15,479 bases of DNA from JBOFFI01 sp051657245 (GTDB lineage: Bacteria; Pseudomonadota; Alphaproteobacteria; Holosporales; JBOFFI01), in contig JBOFKI010000029.1 of NCBI GenBank assembly GCA_051657245.1, positions 1 to 15,479 on the forward strand, given 5' to 3'. Shown piece by piece: positions 5,601 to 13,332 of the stretch (its first letter is position 1; each line of letters begins with the position of its first letter). The notes beneath the pieces were generated by a model. The model saw nothing but the letters and a program-made list of their open reading frames with translations. It ran no database searches and was not told the DNA's origin. Made by a program: the position numbers and the translations under genes.

Positions 5601-8600
5601 ATGAACTTAACCCTCGGCTTTGACCTTTCTTTCCAAGACCTCCATACCCTAGAAGGGATCGCTCACCTGGATCAGCATTTTTTAGACGCCTTGGAGGAAG
5701 AAGGCTTGGGGGAGCTTATAGAAGAAGCACGGGGTTGCCCTCACAACCTGGATCCTTCCCAAGAAAGCCAATTGATTTTGAAGCTGGCGCCCCATGTGGA
5801 AGCCTTTCTCGCGAAGCTTTTCGGGATTGATTCAGAGGTAGAAACGCTTCAAGGGGAGCAGCAGCATCACGCAACAGCGCTCTTCCGTTGCAAGCGGCTA
5901 TTCATTCAACGCCAAGCTGTGGTTGCTTTTTCAAGGGAGGCTGTGGCTTTAAATTCAAATACGTTGCATTTTCTAGCCTTCCAGGTTGCCCAAGATCTTG
6001 GGATGACCATAGAAGACCTGGAAGATAAGGATCAAGAGCTGAGCATCGCGCAGGCTTGGCTGAGCTGGCTTGAAAAGCCTGAAGCTTCCCCAGAACAGCT
6101 TGAACGGGCCAGGCGCTATGGGGCTTGGCGAGCTCACCATCACCCAGGAGCGGGGGTTCTTTTTCGCCTCCAGCAAGCGGTAGACCTTCAAAACCTCGTT
6201 CCCTCCCAACGACGACCTGATACTTCTTTAGAGACAACCTTGCCTTGGGTGCGCCGGGATGGCTTTGCCTTAGCGACGCAGCCACCTACCTCTCTCCAGG
6301 CTTTGGACCAAAGCCACCGTTGTATTGTCTGCCATCCCCAGGGGAAAGATTTTTGCCGCAAGGGTTTTCAGAAAAACCCACCTCGCATCGAACAAAATGC
6401 TCTGGGTGTTTCCCTAGAAGGCTGCCCCCTTAATCAAAAAATTTCGGAAATGCATGCCCTTCGGAAACAGGGATATCTCTTAGGGGCTTTGGCCGTGGTG
6501 ATGATCGATAACCCCATGGTGCCCGCCACAGGCCACCGGATCTGCAACGATTGCAAACTTTCTTGCATTTTTCAAAAGCAAGAAGCTGTGGATACCCCCC
6601 TGGTGGAAACCCAGATATTGGAAGCCGTGCTGAACCTTCCCTGGGGGGTTGAAATTTACAGCTTGCTCACCCGCTGGAACCCCCTCAATTTTAAAGCGTG
6701 GATACCCAAACCCTCCAGCGGCTACACGGTTTTGGTGGCGGGGATGGGACCCGCAGGGTTTACCCTGGCCCACGCCTTGCTGCAACAGGGGCACCGTGTG
6801 AGGGGGATAGATGCTTTAAAAAAAGAACCCCTTCCAAAAGCCTGGACAGATCAACCCATTTTTTCAAAAGAAACCCTCTGGGAGCCTTTGGAAAGGCGCC
6901 TTGCCAAAGGGTTCGGCGGCGTTGCAGAATATGGCATCACCGCCCGGTGGGATAAGAATTTTCTCACCCTCATCCGGCTGGTTTTGGAACGGAGAGAAGC
7001 TTTTGAATGTGAGGGGGATGTGCTTTTTGGCAGCACCCTAACCCTTGAGCAAGCTTTAGAGCATGTGGACCACGTGGCCTTGTGTTTAGGCGCGAGCAAG
7101 CCATTTCTGGCGTTGCCTGGAACCTCTTTCCCCAAGGGGGTTTTTGCAGCTTCAGATTTTTTAATGGCGCTCCATGTGGGCAACGTGGCCCACTCTCAAA
7201 CCCTCGCCTCCTTCCAGATTCAACTACCCCTTGTGGTGGTGGGGGGAGGGCTTACGGCCATTGACACCGCAACAGAGGCGATGGCTTATTATCCTGTACA
7301 AGTGGAAGCCTTTCTTCAGGCTTATGAGCAAAGGAAAGAAAATGTAAACTGGCCTCCAGAAGCACAGACCCTCGCCACAACGTTTATCCAACACGCTCAG
7401 GCTTTGCGCGAAGAAAAAGCCCACGCGATCTTAGAAAATCGCCCTCCTCGGGTTGTTGAATTGCTTCAATCCTGGGGAGGCGTAACCGTGATCTACCGCC
7501 GTTCTTTACAAGCGGCACCCTCTTATCGCCTGAATGCAGACGAGGTGACCCACGCCCTCCAGCAGGGCATTTTTTTTCGAGAAAATACGGAAGCATGCTC
7601 CTTTAAAACAGATGCTACCGGACAGCTCCAGGCCCTCTGTTTAGACGTCGAAAATTCGGACGACCTTCCTTGTAAAACTGTGCTCATGGCAACGGGAACG
7701 CGCGCTTCGGAATGTGAGAAAACAGACCCGCGGGTCAGCTTGGTGGGAGATTTGGATCCTGCCTATAGAGGCAGCGTGGTGAAGGCCATGGCCAGCGCAA
7801 AGGCTGCAGCCACGAGGATTGATCACATTCTTCGGGAATTGCCTGTAGTTCCCGCATGTCCTCCGATCCAAAACCACGCATGGGTGGAGGCGCTGAAGCC
7901 CCTTTCCCAAGATGGAGCGACTTGGGAATTGACCTTAAAAGCTCCCCAAGCTGCGCGACAGTTTCAGCCCGGCCATTTTTTCCGAGTCCAGCTTTTTCAA
8001 GAATCCCTTCTGCGAGATGCGTTAATCCCTAAACCCCTTGTTTTAACAGGTATCTTTGCAGATCCCCAAGCCGGCACCTTAACCTTTGTCGTGGGAGCCC
8101 AAGGGCTCCATGGTCAGGATTTCCTCAAACACCTCAAACCAGGAGACCGAATTTCTCTCATGGGACCTGCAGGGTCTCCTGCTGTTATTCCCTCCAAAAA
8201 AAATGTTCTCTTTATGGGTTGGGATTTATGTAACATCTTTTTTCTGCCCGTTGCCAGGGCCATGCAAGCTTCGGGAAACCGTCTCTATACCCTCGCGGGA
8301 GCCTCCTCTTGGGATCGGTTTTTCAAATGCCCCGACCTGGAGCAGCTCTATGAGCGGATCGTATGGTGCGGGCCTGACGATGGCATCCCCCCTCCTTTTG
8401 ATGTAAGGCCTCAAGATGCGTGGCGAAACGGCGCCCTTCCCGGAGTGCTTCAAGATCCTTCGCTGCCTCTGCCTCTGGAAACCCTAGACTTCATCTGGAT
8501 GATGGCGTCTCCCGGGATGCTTGTTTCTATTCAAGATATTTTGAAAACAAGGTTTGCTTCCCGTTTAAAACCTTCCTGCCAACTTATAGCCACCTTAAAT

Positions 8601-8807
8601 GCACCCATGCAGTGTATGATGAAAGGTATTTGTGGCCAGTGCGCCTGTGTGAAAGCACCTCCCCATAAGCCACCAGAAATCGCTTTTTTATGTGAATTCC
8701 AGGATCAACCTTTAGAGGCTATTGACCTGAAGGGGCTCCAACAACGCTTGGGTCAGCAGCCTCTGCTGGAGAAGCTTCTTCATCTGCCTCCAAAGCCTGC
8801 AAATTAA
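5601..8807 (+). CDS. Large fused flavo-iron-sulfur NAD(P)H oxidoreductase (GltD-like + PyrK-like, Nfn-type architecture)
   Basis: A 1068-residue cytoplasmic redox enzyme with three parts. Residues 1-235 form a helical N-terminal region of unknown function, including LFGIDSEVETL and ALFRCKRLFIQRQAV. Residues about 236-750 are GltD/NfnB-like. They carry Fe-S cysteines 241, 244, 252, 275 (GCPLNQKI) and 315, 318, 322 (RICNDCKLSC), the FAD site GMGPAG (381-386), the NAD(P)H site GGGLTAIDTATEA (548-560), VIYRRS, and the closing VVKAMASAKAAA helix. Residues about 755-1060 are PyrK/NfnA-like, with FQPGHFFRVQ and a 2Fe-2S motif at Cys1005, 1011, 1014 and 1031. NfnAB couples NADH, NADPH and ferredoxin by flavin-based bifurcation, and GltD and PyrK are the parent folds. 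The gene follows the methyltransferase by 12 nt, and a ferredoxin gene lies upstream. Its end overlaps the convergent ABC gene by 89 bp. Domain calls are firm; the reaction is inferred. Confidence 0.85.
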   Translation: MNLTLGFDLSFQDLHTLEGIAHLDQHFLDALEEEGLGELIEEARGCPHNLDPSQESQLILKLAPHVEAFLAKLFGIDSEVETLQGEQQHHATALFRCKRLFIQRQAVVAFSREAVALNSNTLHFLAFQVAQDLGMTIEDLEDKDQELSIAQAWLSWLEKPEASPEQLERARRYGAWRAHHHPGAGVLFRLQQAVDLQNLVPSQRRPDTSLETTLPWVRRDGFALATQPPTSLQALDQSHRCIVCHPQGKDFCRKGFQKNPPRIEQNALGVSLEGCPLNQKISEMHALRKQGYLLGALAVVMIDNPMVPATGHRICNDCKLSCIFQKQEAVDTPLVETQILEAVLNLPWGVEIYSLLTRWNPLNFKAWIPKPSSGYTVLVAGMGPAGFTLAHALLQQGHRVRGIDALKKEPLPKAWTDQPIFSKETLWEPLERRLAKGFGGVAEYGITARWDKNFLTLIRLVLERREAFECEGDVLFGSTLTLEQALEHVDHVALCLGASKPFLALPGTSFPKGVFAASDFLMALHVGNVAHSQTLASFQIQLPLVVVGGGLTAIDTATEAMAYYPVQVEAFLQAYEQRKENVNWPPEAQTLATTFIQHAQALREEKAHAILENRPPRVVELLQSWGGVTVIYRRSLQAAPSYRLNADEVTHALQQGIFFRENTEACSFKTDATGQLQALCLDVENSDDLPCKTVLMATGTRASECEKTDPRVSLVGDLDPAYRGSVVKAMASAKAAATRIDHILRELPVVPACPPIQNHAWVEALKPLSQDGATWELTLKAPQAARQFQPGHFFRVQLFQESLLRDALIPKPLVLTGIFADPQAGTLTFVVGAQGLHGQDFLKHLKPGDRISLMGPAGSPAVIPSKKNVLFMGWDLCNIFFLPVARAMQASGNRLYTLAGASSWDRFFKCPDLEQLYERIVWCGPDDGIPPPFDVRPQDAWRNGALPGVLQDPSLPLPLETLDFIWMMASPGMLVSIQDILKTRFASRLKPSCQLIATLNAPMQCMMKGICGQCACVKAPPHKPPEIAFLCEFQDQPLEAIDLKGLQQRLGQQPLLEKLLHLPPKPAN

Positions 8808-10575
8808 CCCATTTTCGATAGGAAGCATTTTTGTGAGCCAGTTGACGATGGGTTCCAGAACCCACAACGTTTCCTTTTTCCAAAACAATAATGCGATCCA
8901 TGTGTTGAATGGTTGACAGGCGGTGGGCAATCACCAGGGTTGTGCAATCTTGAATGTCTTTCAGCGCATCCTGAACAAGGTGCTCTCGCTCTGCATCTAA
9001 GGAACTTGTTGCCTCATCTAAAAGCAAAATTTTTGGGTTACGGACTAATGCCCTTGCCAAGGCGATGCGTTGCCGTTGCCCAACGGAAAGGCGCATGCCT
9101 TTCAACCCTAGGGGGGTCTCAAACCCTTGGGGAAGGTGTTCGATAAACCTTAAAATTTGAGCTTTTTGAGCAGCCTCGCTGGCTTGCCCTAGGCTAACCC
9201 CCAAAAGACCAAATTGAATATTTTCCAACACGGTGCCTTGGATTAATAAAGGTTCTTGGGGAACAACACCTATCACCCGTCGAAAGTCTTCCAAAGCAAA
9301 CCCTTCGATGGGGAGGTCATCCAATAAAATCTGCCCAAGGATAGGCTTGTAAAGACGTAACAATAGATAGAAAAGGCTTGATTTTCCCTCCCCTGAAAGC
9401 CCCACAAAAGCAATTTTTTCTTTGGGCAAAATTTCTAAATTTAGATTTTCAAATACCCAATTATGGGGACGGGATGGATAGGCAAAGCTGACATTTTTAA
9501 AAGAAATTTTCCCCTGAAGCGGGCAGGGGAGGGGTGTTGGTTTCTCGGGGGAGCGAATGGTGGGCTGATCCTTAAAAAGTTCAAGAAATCGCTGGGTTGC
9601 GCCGGCTGCGCGCTGAAGATCTGCATAGATTTCCGTTAAAGACCCCATAGCGCCTGCAACAGCTGTGGCATAGAAGACAAATCCTGAAAGGGAACCAGAA
9701 CTCATCTTCCCCTGTTGGATGCTGTGGCCTCCCCACCAGGTAAAAAAAGCAATGGCCATAAAGACAATAAAAATCACAAGGGTTGTCAGCAGTGCTCGCA
9801 TGCGGATGCGTTTCATCGCAATGTCCACGACGGCGTCTGCTTTTTTGTTAAACTGTTGTTCGAGAGACCTGTGGCGGTTAAACATGTGGACAGACCGCAT
9901 GTCCGCAAAGGTTTCTTCGATCATGTTACCAAGCTCTGCCAACGCTGCTTGATTTTTTTTTGAAAAGTTTCGCACCTTTTTCCCAAAAAATAGCGTGGGG
10001 ATTAAAATCAGGGGAATAACGAAAAGCAACAAAAAAGTGAGAGAAGGGCAGGTGTAAAGAAGCATCCCAAGACCTCCAAAAATGATCATGAGGTTTCTAA
10101 CGGCGATGGGAAGGGACGTTCCAATGACAATTTGAAAAAGCATCACGTCTGTGGTTAAACGGGTGATCACTTCTCCTGTGCTGAGGGTTTCAAAAAAACT
10201 GACATCCAGGTGGATGAGGTGGGAAAATATTTTTTTGCGAAAATCTCCAATAACACGTTCTGTCACCCATGAAACCAGATAAAGCCTCCCATAACTGGAG
10301 GCAGCAATCAACACAACGCACGCTGCAAAAATGAGGGCTATTTGCTGAAGCTTTTTAAAATCTCCCGAAAAGCCTTCGTCGATGAACAAAGTAACGCCAT
10401 GCCCGATGCCAAGTAAACTGGCAGCGGCGATAAAGAGGATAAATATTGACAAAACCATCTTTGGGACATAAGGCCCCAACATTGTCTTTAAAAGGGGCCA
10501 CAGTAGCCCAACATCTTGATGCCTGGGGCGATCAGAAATCGTTTCTGTTTCAACATCGCTGGGTTCCCGGAACAT
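8719..10575 (-). CDS. ABC exporter, fused permease-ATPase (MsbA-like)
   Basis: A 618-residue half-transporter that should dimerise in the inner membrane and export a lipid, drug or peptide. The transmembrane domain spans about residues 30-320 with six hydrophobic segments, and carries the MsbA-type FFETLSTGEVITRLTTD coupling region. The ATPase domain follows: A-loop FAYPSRP, Walker A GLSGEGKSS (392-400), Q-loop VVPQEPLL, signature LSVGQRQRIALARAL (496-510), Walker B ILLLDEATSSLD (516-527) and the H-loop IAHRLST. The signature has Val where most transporters have Gly (LSGGQ). The C-terminus has an extra Ala/Glu/Pro-rich tail of about 25 residues that is read antisense to the end of the oxidoreductase gene. 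The start at 10575 has an excellent AAGGAGGA ribosome binding site. It resembles the alphaproteobacterial MsbA-related exporters; the substrate is unknown. Confidence 0.93.
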   Translation of the reverse strand: MFREPSDVETETISDRPRHQDVGLLWPLLKTMLGPYVPKMVLSIFILFIAAASLLGIGHGVTLFIDEGFSGDFKKLQQIALIFAACVVLIAASSYGRLYLVSWVTERVIGDFRKKIFSHLIHLDVSFFETLSTGEVITRLTTDVMLFQIVIGTSLPIAVRNLMIIFGGLGMLLYTCPSLTFLLLFVIPLILIPTLFFGKKVRNFSKKNQAALAELGNMIEETFADMRSVHMFNRHRSLEQQFNKKADAVVDIAMKRIRMRALLTTLVIFIVFMAIAFFTWWGGHSIQQGKMSSGSLSGFVFYATAVAGAMGSLTEIYADLQRAAGATQRFLELFKDQPTIRSPEKPTPLPCPLQGKISFKNVSFAYPSRPHNWVFENLNLEILPKEKIAFVGLSGEGKSSLFYLLLRLYKPILGQILLDDLPIEGFALEDFRRVIGVVPQEPLLIQGTVLENIQFGLLGVSLGQASEAAQKAQILRFIEHLPQGFETPLGLKGMRLSVGQRQRIALARALVRNPKILLLDEATSSLDAEREHLVQDALKDIQDCTTLVIAHRLSTIQHMDRIIVLEKGNVVGSGTHRQLAHKNASYRKWVNLQALEADEEASPAEAADPSVVGAPSGQ

Positions 10576-10596
10576 AATATTTTCCTCCTTTTTGAG

Positions 10597-10614
10597 TTTG
10601 GTTTACCAACCAAA
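10597..10614. promoter_or_regulatory. Operator-like inverted repeat at the ABC exporter transcript start
   Basis: TTTGGTT (10597-10603), TACC and AACCAAA (10608-10614) form a perfect 7-bp inverted repeat. It lies just downstream of the predicted -10 box and near the predicted transcript start of the minus-strand ABC gene, ahead of its ribosome binding site. It could be a repressor site or a 5' hairpin in the mRNA. Confidence 0.4.
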
Positions 10615-10624
10615 TTTTAGGAAC

Positions 10625-10630
10625 AGTATA
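10625..10630 (-). promoter_or_regulatory. -10 box candidate for the ABC exporter
   Basis: On the minus strand, TATACT at 10630-10625 is a five-of-six match to TATAAT. No good -35 is seen 16-18 bp upstream, only an A-rich run. The predicted start near 10617 would give a leader of about 42 nt. Confidence 0.4.
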
Positions 10631-10709
10631 CCGAATTTGGATAAATTTTTTTTTATTTTTTTGAAAAAAATGCAGGAAAATTCAAGCCCTATGCAATTTT
10701 ATAAAGCAG

Positions 10710-11708
10710 CTATTTTTGGAGGATTTCAGGGGCAAGGCCCGTAATGGAAGAAACCGTTTCCAAGTCCATGCCCTGGTCTAATAGCTTTTTCCCAATTTCC
10801 AGTTTTCCCTTCTCTAAGCCCAGCTTTTCGCCTTCTGCAAGCCCCTTCTCTAAGCCCAGCTTTTCGCCTTCTGCAAGCCCCTTCTCCAAGCCCAGCTTTT
10901 CGCTCTCGTGGCGAGTGTCCTCTAGGAGTGTGTCCCTAACCCGGACAGCGTCTAGGTATTGATCATAGGCCTCCAGCTCTGCCCTTGTATAGGAAGCCTC
11001 TTGGGTCAGCTCCAAGGCATGGAGAAGCTCTGGGCTTTCCTGAAATTCTTCAGGTATTGTATCCATATAAGGTAGCTCTTTCAAAAAGCGCAGCCACAAA
11101 GCCCCCATTTTTTTGTCTGTCCAGGTGGTGGCTGTAAACTTTGGCAGCTCACAAAAGATCAGCTCCACGGCTTCAGGTAAGATTTTGTCAAGGGTCTGGG
11201 ACTTGGTCATCCGGTAATGGTGGTAAAAATCCGGGTCCTTAGGCTCAAACACATCGTTTAAAATGGCAAGGCCATACACGGGGCACAGGTCATGATAGCT
11301 TTGGCCGCGATCCAATTGTTGTACATAAGCTTTTGACGCGCCGAAGAAAAAGCGCTTAAAAAAGCTGGCGCTCCAAGACATCTGCATCTCCACGACAAAG
11401 ATCTGCCCTTGGTCATCCTTGCATTTTACATCCACAAGGGTGTTGCGCATGGAGGGAATTCGTGGGGCTTGCTCAGGGGTGAGGTAGGTAATCTCCTCGA
11501 TCTGGCGACCCTCGGGGAGGCGCAACAAGCTGTTGAGAAAGCTTTTGATCAAATCTGGGTGCTGCCCAAAAATCTTCTTAAACACCAAATCGCTTTTGGG
11601 ATCTAAAAATCGCAAGGGTCCTTGGGGAAGTGTTGCTTTTTTCTTTGCTTGAATTTCAGCAGACATGGCGTTGTTACAATTCTTTTGTGCAATTTTCTCG
11701 GGTATCAT
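10710..11708 (-). CDS. Rpn-family recombination-promoting nuclease / PD-(D/E)XK transposase-like protein
   Basis: A 332-residue member of the Rpn (YhgA-like, PD-(D/E)XK) family, whose studied members are DNA endonucleases that promote RecA-independent recombination. The N-terminal motif FLDPKSDLVFKKIFG (34-48) is diagnostic. The catalytic core shows Asp93 (LVDVKCKD) and Glu107-x-Gln109 in FVVEMQM. The middle part, with the YGLAILNDVF and LPKFTATTWTDKKMGALWL stretches, is typical of the family. The C-terminus holds a tandem repeat of the 12-residue unit GLEKGLAEGEKL, two full copies plus a partial one, then a short HTH-like end (GMDLETVSSITGLAPEIL). I take the ATG at 11708, with AAGG upstream; the ATG at 11666 is possible. 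The gene stands alone. Such genes are often multi-copy in host-associated bacteria. Nuclease activity is inferred from intact residues. Confidence 0.88.
   Translation of the reverse strand: MIPEKIAQKNCNNAMSAEIQAKKKATLPQGPLRFLDPKSDLVFKKIFGQHPDLIKSFLNSLLRLPEGRQIEEITYLTPEQAPRIPSMRNTLVDVKCKDDQGQIFVVEMQMSWSASFFKRFFFGASKAYVQQLDRGQSYHDLCPVYGLAILNDVFEPKDPDFYHHYRMTKSQTLDKILPEAVELIFCELPKFTATTWTDKKMGALWLRFLKELPYMDTIPEEFQESPELLHALELTQEASYTRAELEAYDQYLDAVRVRDTLLEDTRHESEKLGLEKGLAEGEKLGLEKGLAEGEKLGLEKGKLEIGKKLLDQGMDLETVSSITGLAPEILQK
10811..10903. repeat. 36-bp in-frame tandem repeat in the Rpn gene
   Basis: The period is 36 bp. Copies start at 10811 and 10847, and a third partial copy starts at 10883; each begins TCTCTAAG or TCTCCAAG. 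The first two copies are nearly identical at the DNA level. The unit encodes 12 residues, so changes in copy number keep the frame and only lengthen or shorten the charged helical C-terminal arm. The DNA identity suggests recent duplication. Confidence 0.85.
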
Positions 11709-11760
11709 CTGCCTTGAATTCTAACCATCTTCCCAAAGATTCACAAGGGGGGGGTTAAGA

Positions 11761-11789
11761 TTGATTTTTAAACAAGAACATGGAATACT
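11761..11789 (+). promoter_or_regulatory. Promoter candidate for amn
   Basis: TTGATT (11761-11766) and AATACT (11784-11789) are separated by exactly 17 bp, each matching four of six consensus bases. A run of eight G (11747-11754) lies just upstream of the -35. The predicted start is near 11796, about 40 nt before the ATG. Confidence 0.35.
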
Positions 11790-11821
11790 GCAGCCTGTTG
11801 AAGTTAAAAAATAAAAAGAGC

Positions 11822-11831
11822 GGGGGGGGGG
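11822..11831 (+). repeat. Ten-G homopolymer in the amn ribosome binding region
   Basis: Ten consecutive G end four bases before the ATG at 11836, exactly where the Shine-Dalgarno should be. No other ribosome binding site is visible. The tract is long enough to be prone to slipped-strand length change, which would alter the spacing between the G-run and the start. Confidence 0.75.
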
Positions 11832-11835
11832 ATTG

Positions 11836-13308
11836 ATGTTACCTCTGTTTACATCTGTGATGCGCGAGGGGGTTGTGTGCGAAACGCCGGCGGAAGCTCT
11901 GGAACGCATTCAAGAGATTTATCTCGAAAATACCCAGAAAATCCGGCAAGCTTTCTTAGGATTTCAGGATAAATCTGTCACGCCTGCCCTTTCCCTTGAC
12001 GAGGCTACGTATCCTTATTTAGGGATCGCCATCCCCCCTTCTCAGTTAAACATTGATGCACGGGTTGCCTATGGTGCAGCTCTTGAGCCGGGGATTTATG
12101 GCACAACCCTCACCCGGCCAGATCTTTTTGCTGATTATTATCTTGAGCAGCTTGCGTTGCTAATGGAACATCACAGGTGCCCGGTTGTGGTGGGGAAAAG
12201 CATGTGGCCTATCCCGCTTCCCTTTGTAGATGAAGAAACAGTCTCTGCTTTCAGTCCTGATTCTCTTTGGGAGTTTCAAGAAACATTCGCATTGCCAGAC
12301 CTCAGCAAAGTGGACGATACCATTGTGAATGGAACTGCTGCTCTGGGGGGGCTCAAGCCTTTGGCGCCTTTTACCGCAGAACGGGTTGATTATTCTCTCC
12401 ACCGGTTGCCCCACTATTGCGGAACATCTTCTGAGCATTTCCAGCGCTTTATTTTGCTCACCAACTATCAGCGTTACGTGGAAGCATTTGTTGAGTTTGG
12501 AAAACAACAATTATTAGATAAAACAAGTGGCTACACAGAGCTTGTGACCCCTGGGGACAAAATGACGTGTTTGGACCAAGCGGGACATTTGCTGACAACA
12601 GGCACGTCTCCCCAACACCTTCCCCAAATGCCGGCATACCATTTAAAACGATCAGATCGCAATGGCATCACGTTCATTAACATTGGGGTGGGGCCCACCA
12701 ATGCCAAAACCATCACAGACCACTTGGCCGTTTTAAGGCCCCATTGTTGGATTATGGTGGGGCATTGCGGCGGATTTCGCAGAAGCCAAAAATTGGGGGA
12801 CTATGTTTTGGCCCACGCCTACGTTCGAGATGACCACGTTTTGGAAGAAGACGTCCCTTTGTGGGTTCCCATCCCTCCCATTGCAGAAGTTCAAGTTGCT
12901 CTTCAAGAAGCTGTTGCAAGTATTACAGGCTTGGAAGGCCTTGAGCTCAAGACCCGCATGCGGACAGGCACAGTGGTGAGCTCGGATAATAGAAACTGGG
13001 AGTTGCGCTCCAATGAGCTATTCAAATATTATAACCAAAGTAGAGCCATCGCTTTAGATTTAGAGTCCGCAACCATTGCCACCAATGGTTTTCGGTTTCG
13101 AGTTCCTTACGGAACGTTGCTGTGTGTTTCGGATAAACCCCTTCACGGTGAACTCAAACTGAAAGGAATGGCAACGCAATTTTATCGCCAACGGGTTGAG
13201 CAGCATTTACGCATTGGGCTTGAAACAATTCGGATTTTGAGGGAAAAAGGGGTAGAGGTTTTGCATTCTCGTAAATTACGTGGGTTTGATGAGCCTCCTT
13301 TTCGTTAG
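11836..13308 (+). CDS. amn: AMP nucleosidase
   Basis: Cleaves AMP to adenine and ribose 5-phosphate, controlling the AMP pool; cytoplasmic. The 490-residue length fits the enterobacterial enzyme (about 484). The N-terminal AMP-binding domain covers roughly the first 170 residues, including the GAALEPGIYGTTLTRPDLF stretch. The C-terminal half has the purine-phosphorylase fold. Visible there are INIGVGPTNAKTITDHLAVL and WIMVGHCGGFRRSQKLGDYV at about 282-320, ALDLESATIATNGFRF near 410, and CVSDKPLHGELKLKG with the conserved catalytic Asp at 433. I use the ATG at 11836 rather than the TTG just before it. Translation probably starts from the ten-G run. The transporter gene starts 24 nt after the stop, so the two are likely cotranscribed. 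Confidence 0.93.
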   Translation: MLPLFTSVMREGVVCETPAEALERIQEIYLENTQKIRQAFLGFQDKSVTPALSLDEATYPYLGIAIPPSQLNIDARVAYGAALEPGIYGTTLTRPDLFADYYLEQLALLMEHHRCPVVVGKSMWPIPLPFVDEETVSAFSPDSLWEFQETFALPDLSKVDDTIVNGTAALGGLKPLAPFTAERVDYSLHRLPHYCGTSSEHFQRFILLTNYQRYVEAFVEFGKQQLLDKTSGYTELVTPGDKMTCLDQAGHLLTTGTSPQHLPQMPAYHLKRSDRNGITFINIGVGPTNAKTITDHLAVLRPHCWIMVGHCGGFRRSQKLGDYVLAHAYVRDDHVLEEDVPLWVPIPPIAEVQVALQEAVASITGLEGLELKTRMRTGTVVSSDNRNWELRSNELFKYYNQSRAIALDLESATIATNGFRFRVPYGTLLCVSDKPLHGELKLKGMATQFYRQRVEQHLRIGLETIRILREKGVEVLHSRKLRGFDEPPFR

Positions 13309-13332
13309 TAAACGAGGAAGACAGCGACAGCT

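Noticed and set aside
6480..6794. Several long minus-strand frames inside the large oxidoreductase gene
   Set aside because: They are shadows of the sense strand; the sense frame has continuous cofactor motifs and the antisense ones do not.
10811..10903. CRISPR-like repeat
   Set aside because: The copies are contiguous without spacers and lie in frame within a coding region.
10744..10962. Plus-strand frame rich in Ser/Pro/Phe repeats
   Set aside because: It is the antisense reading of the 36-bp tandem repeat in the Rpn gene.
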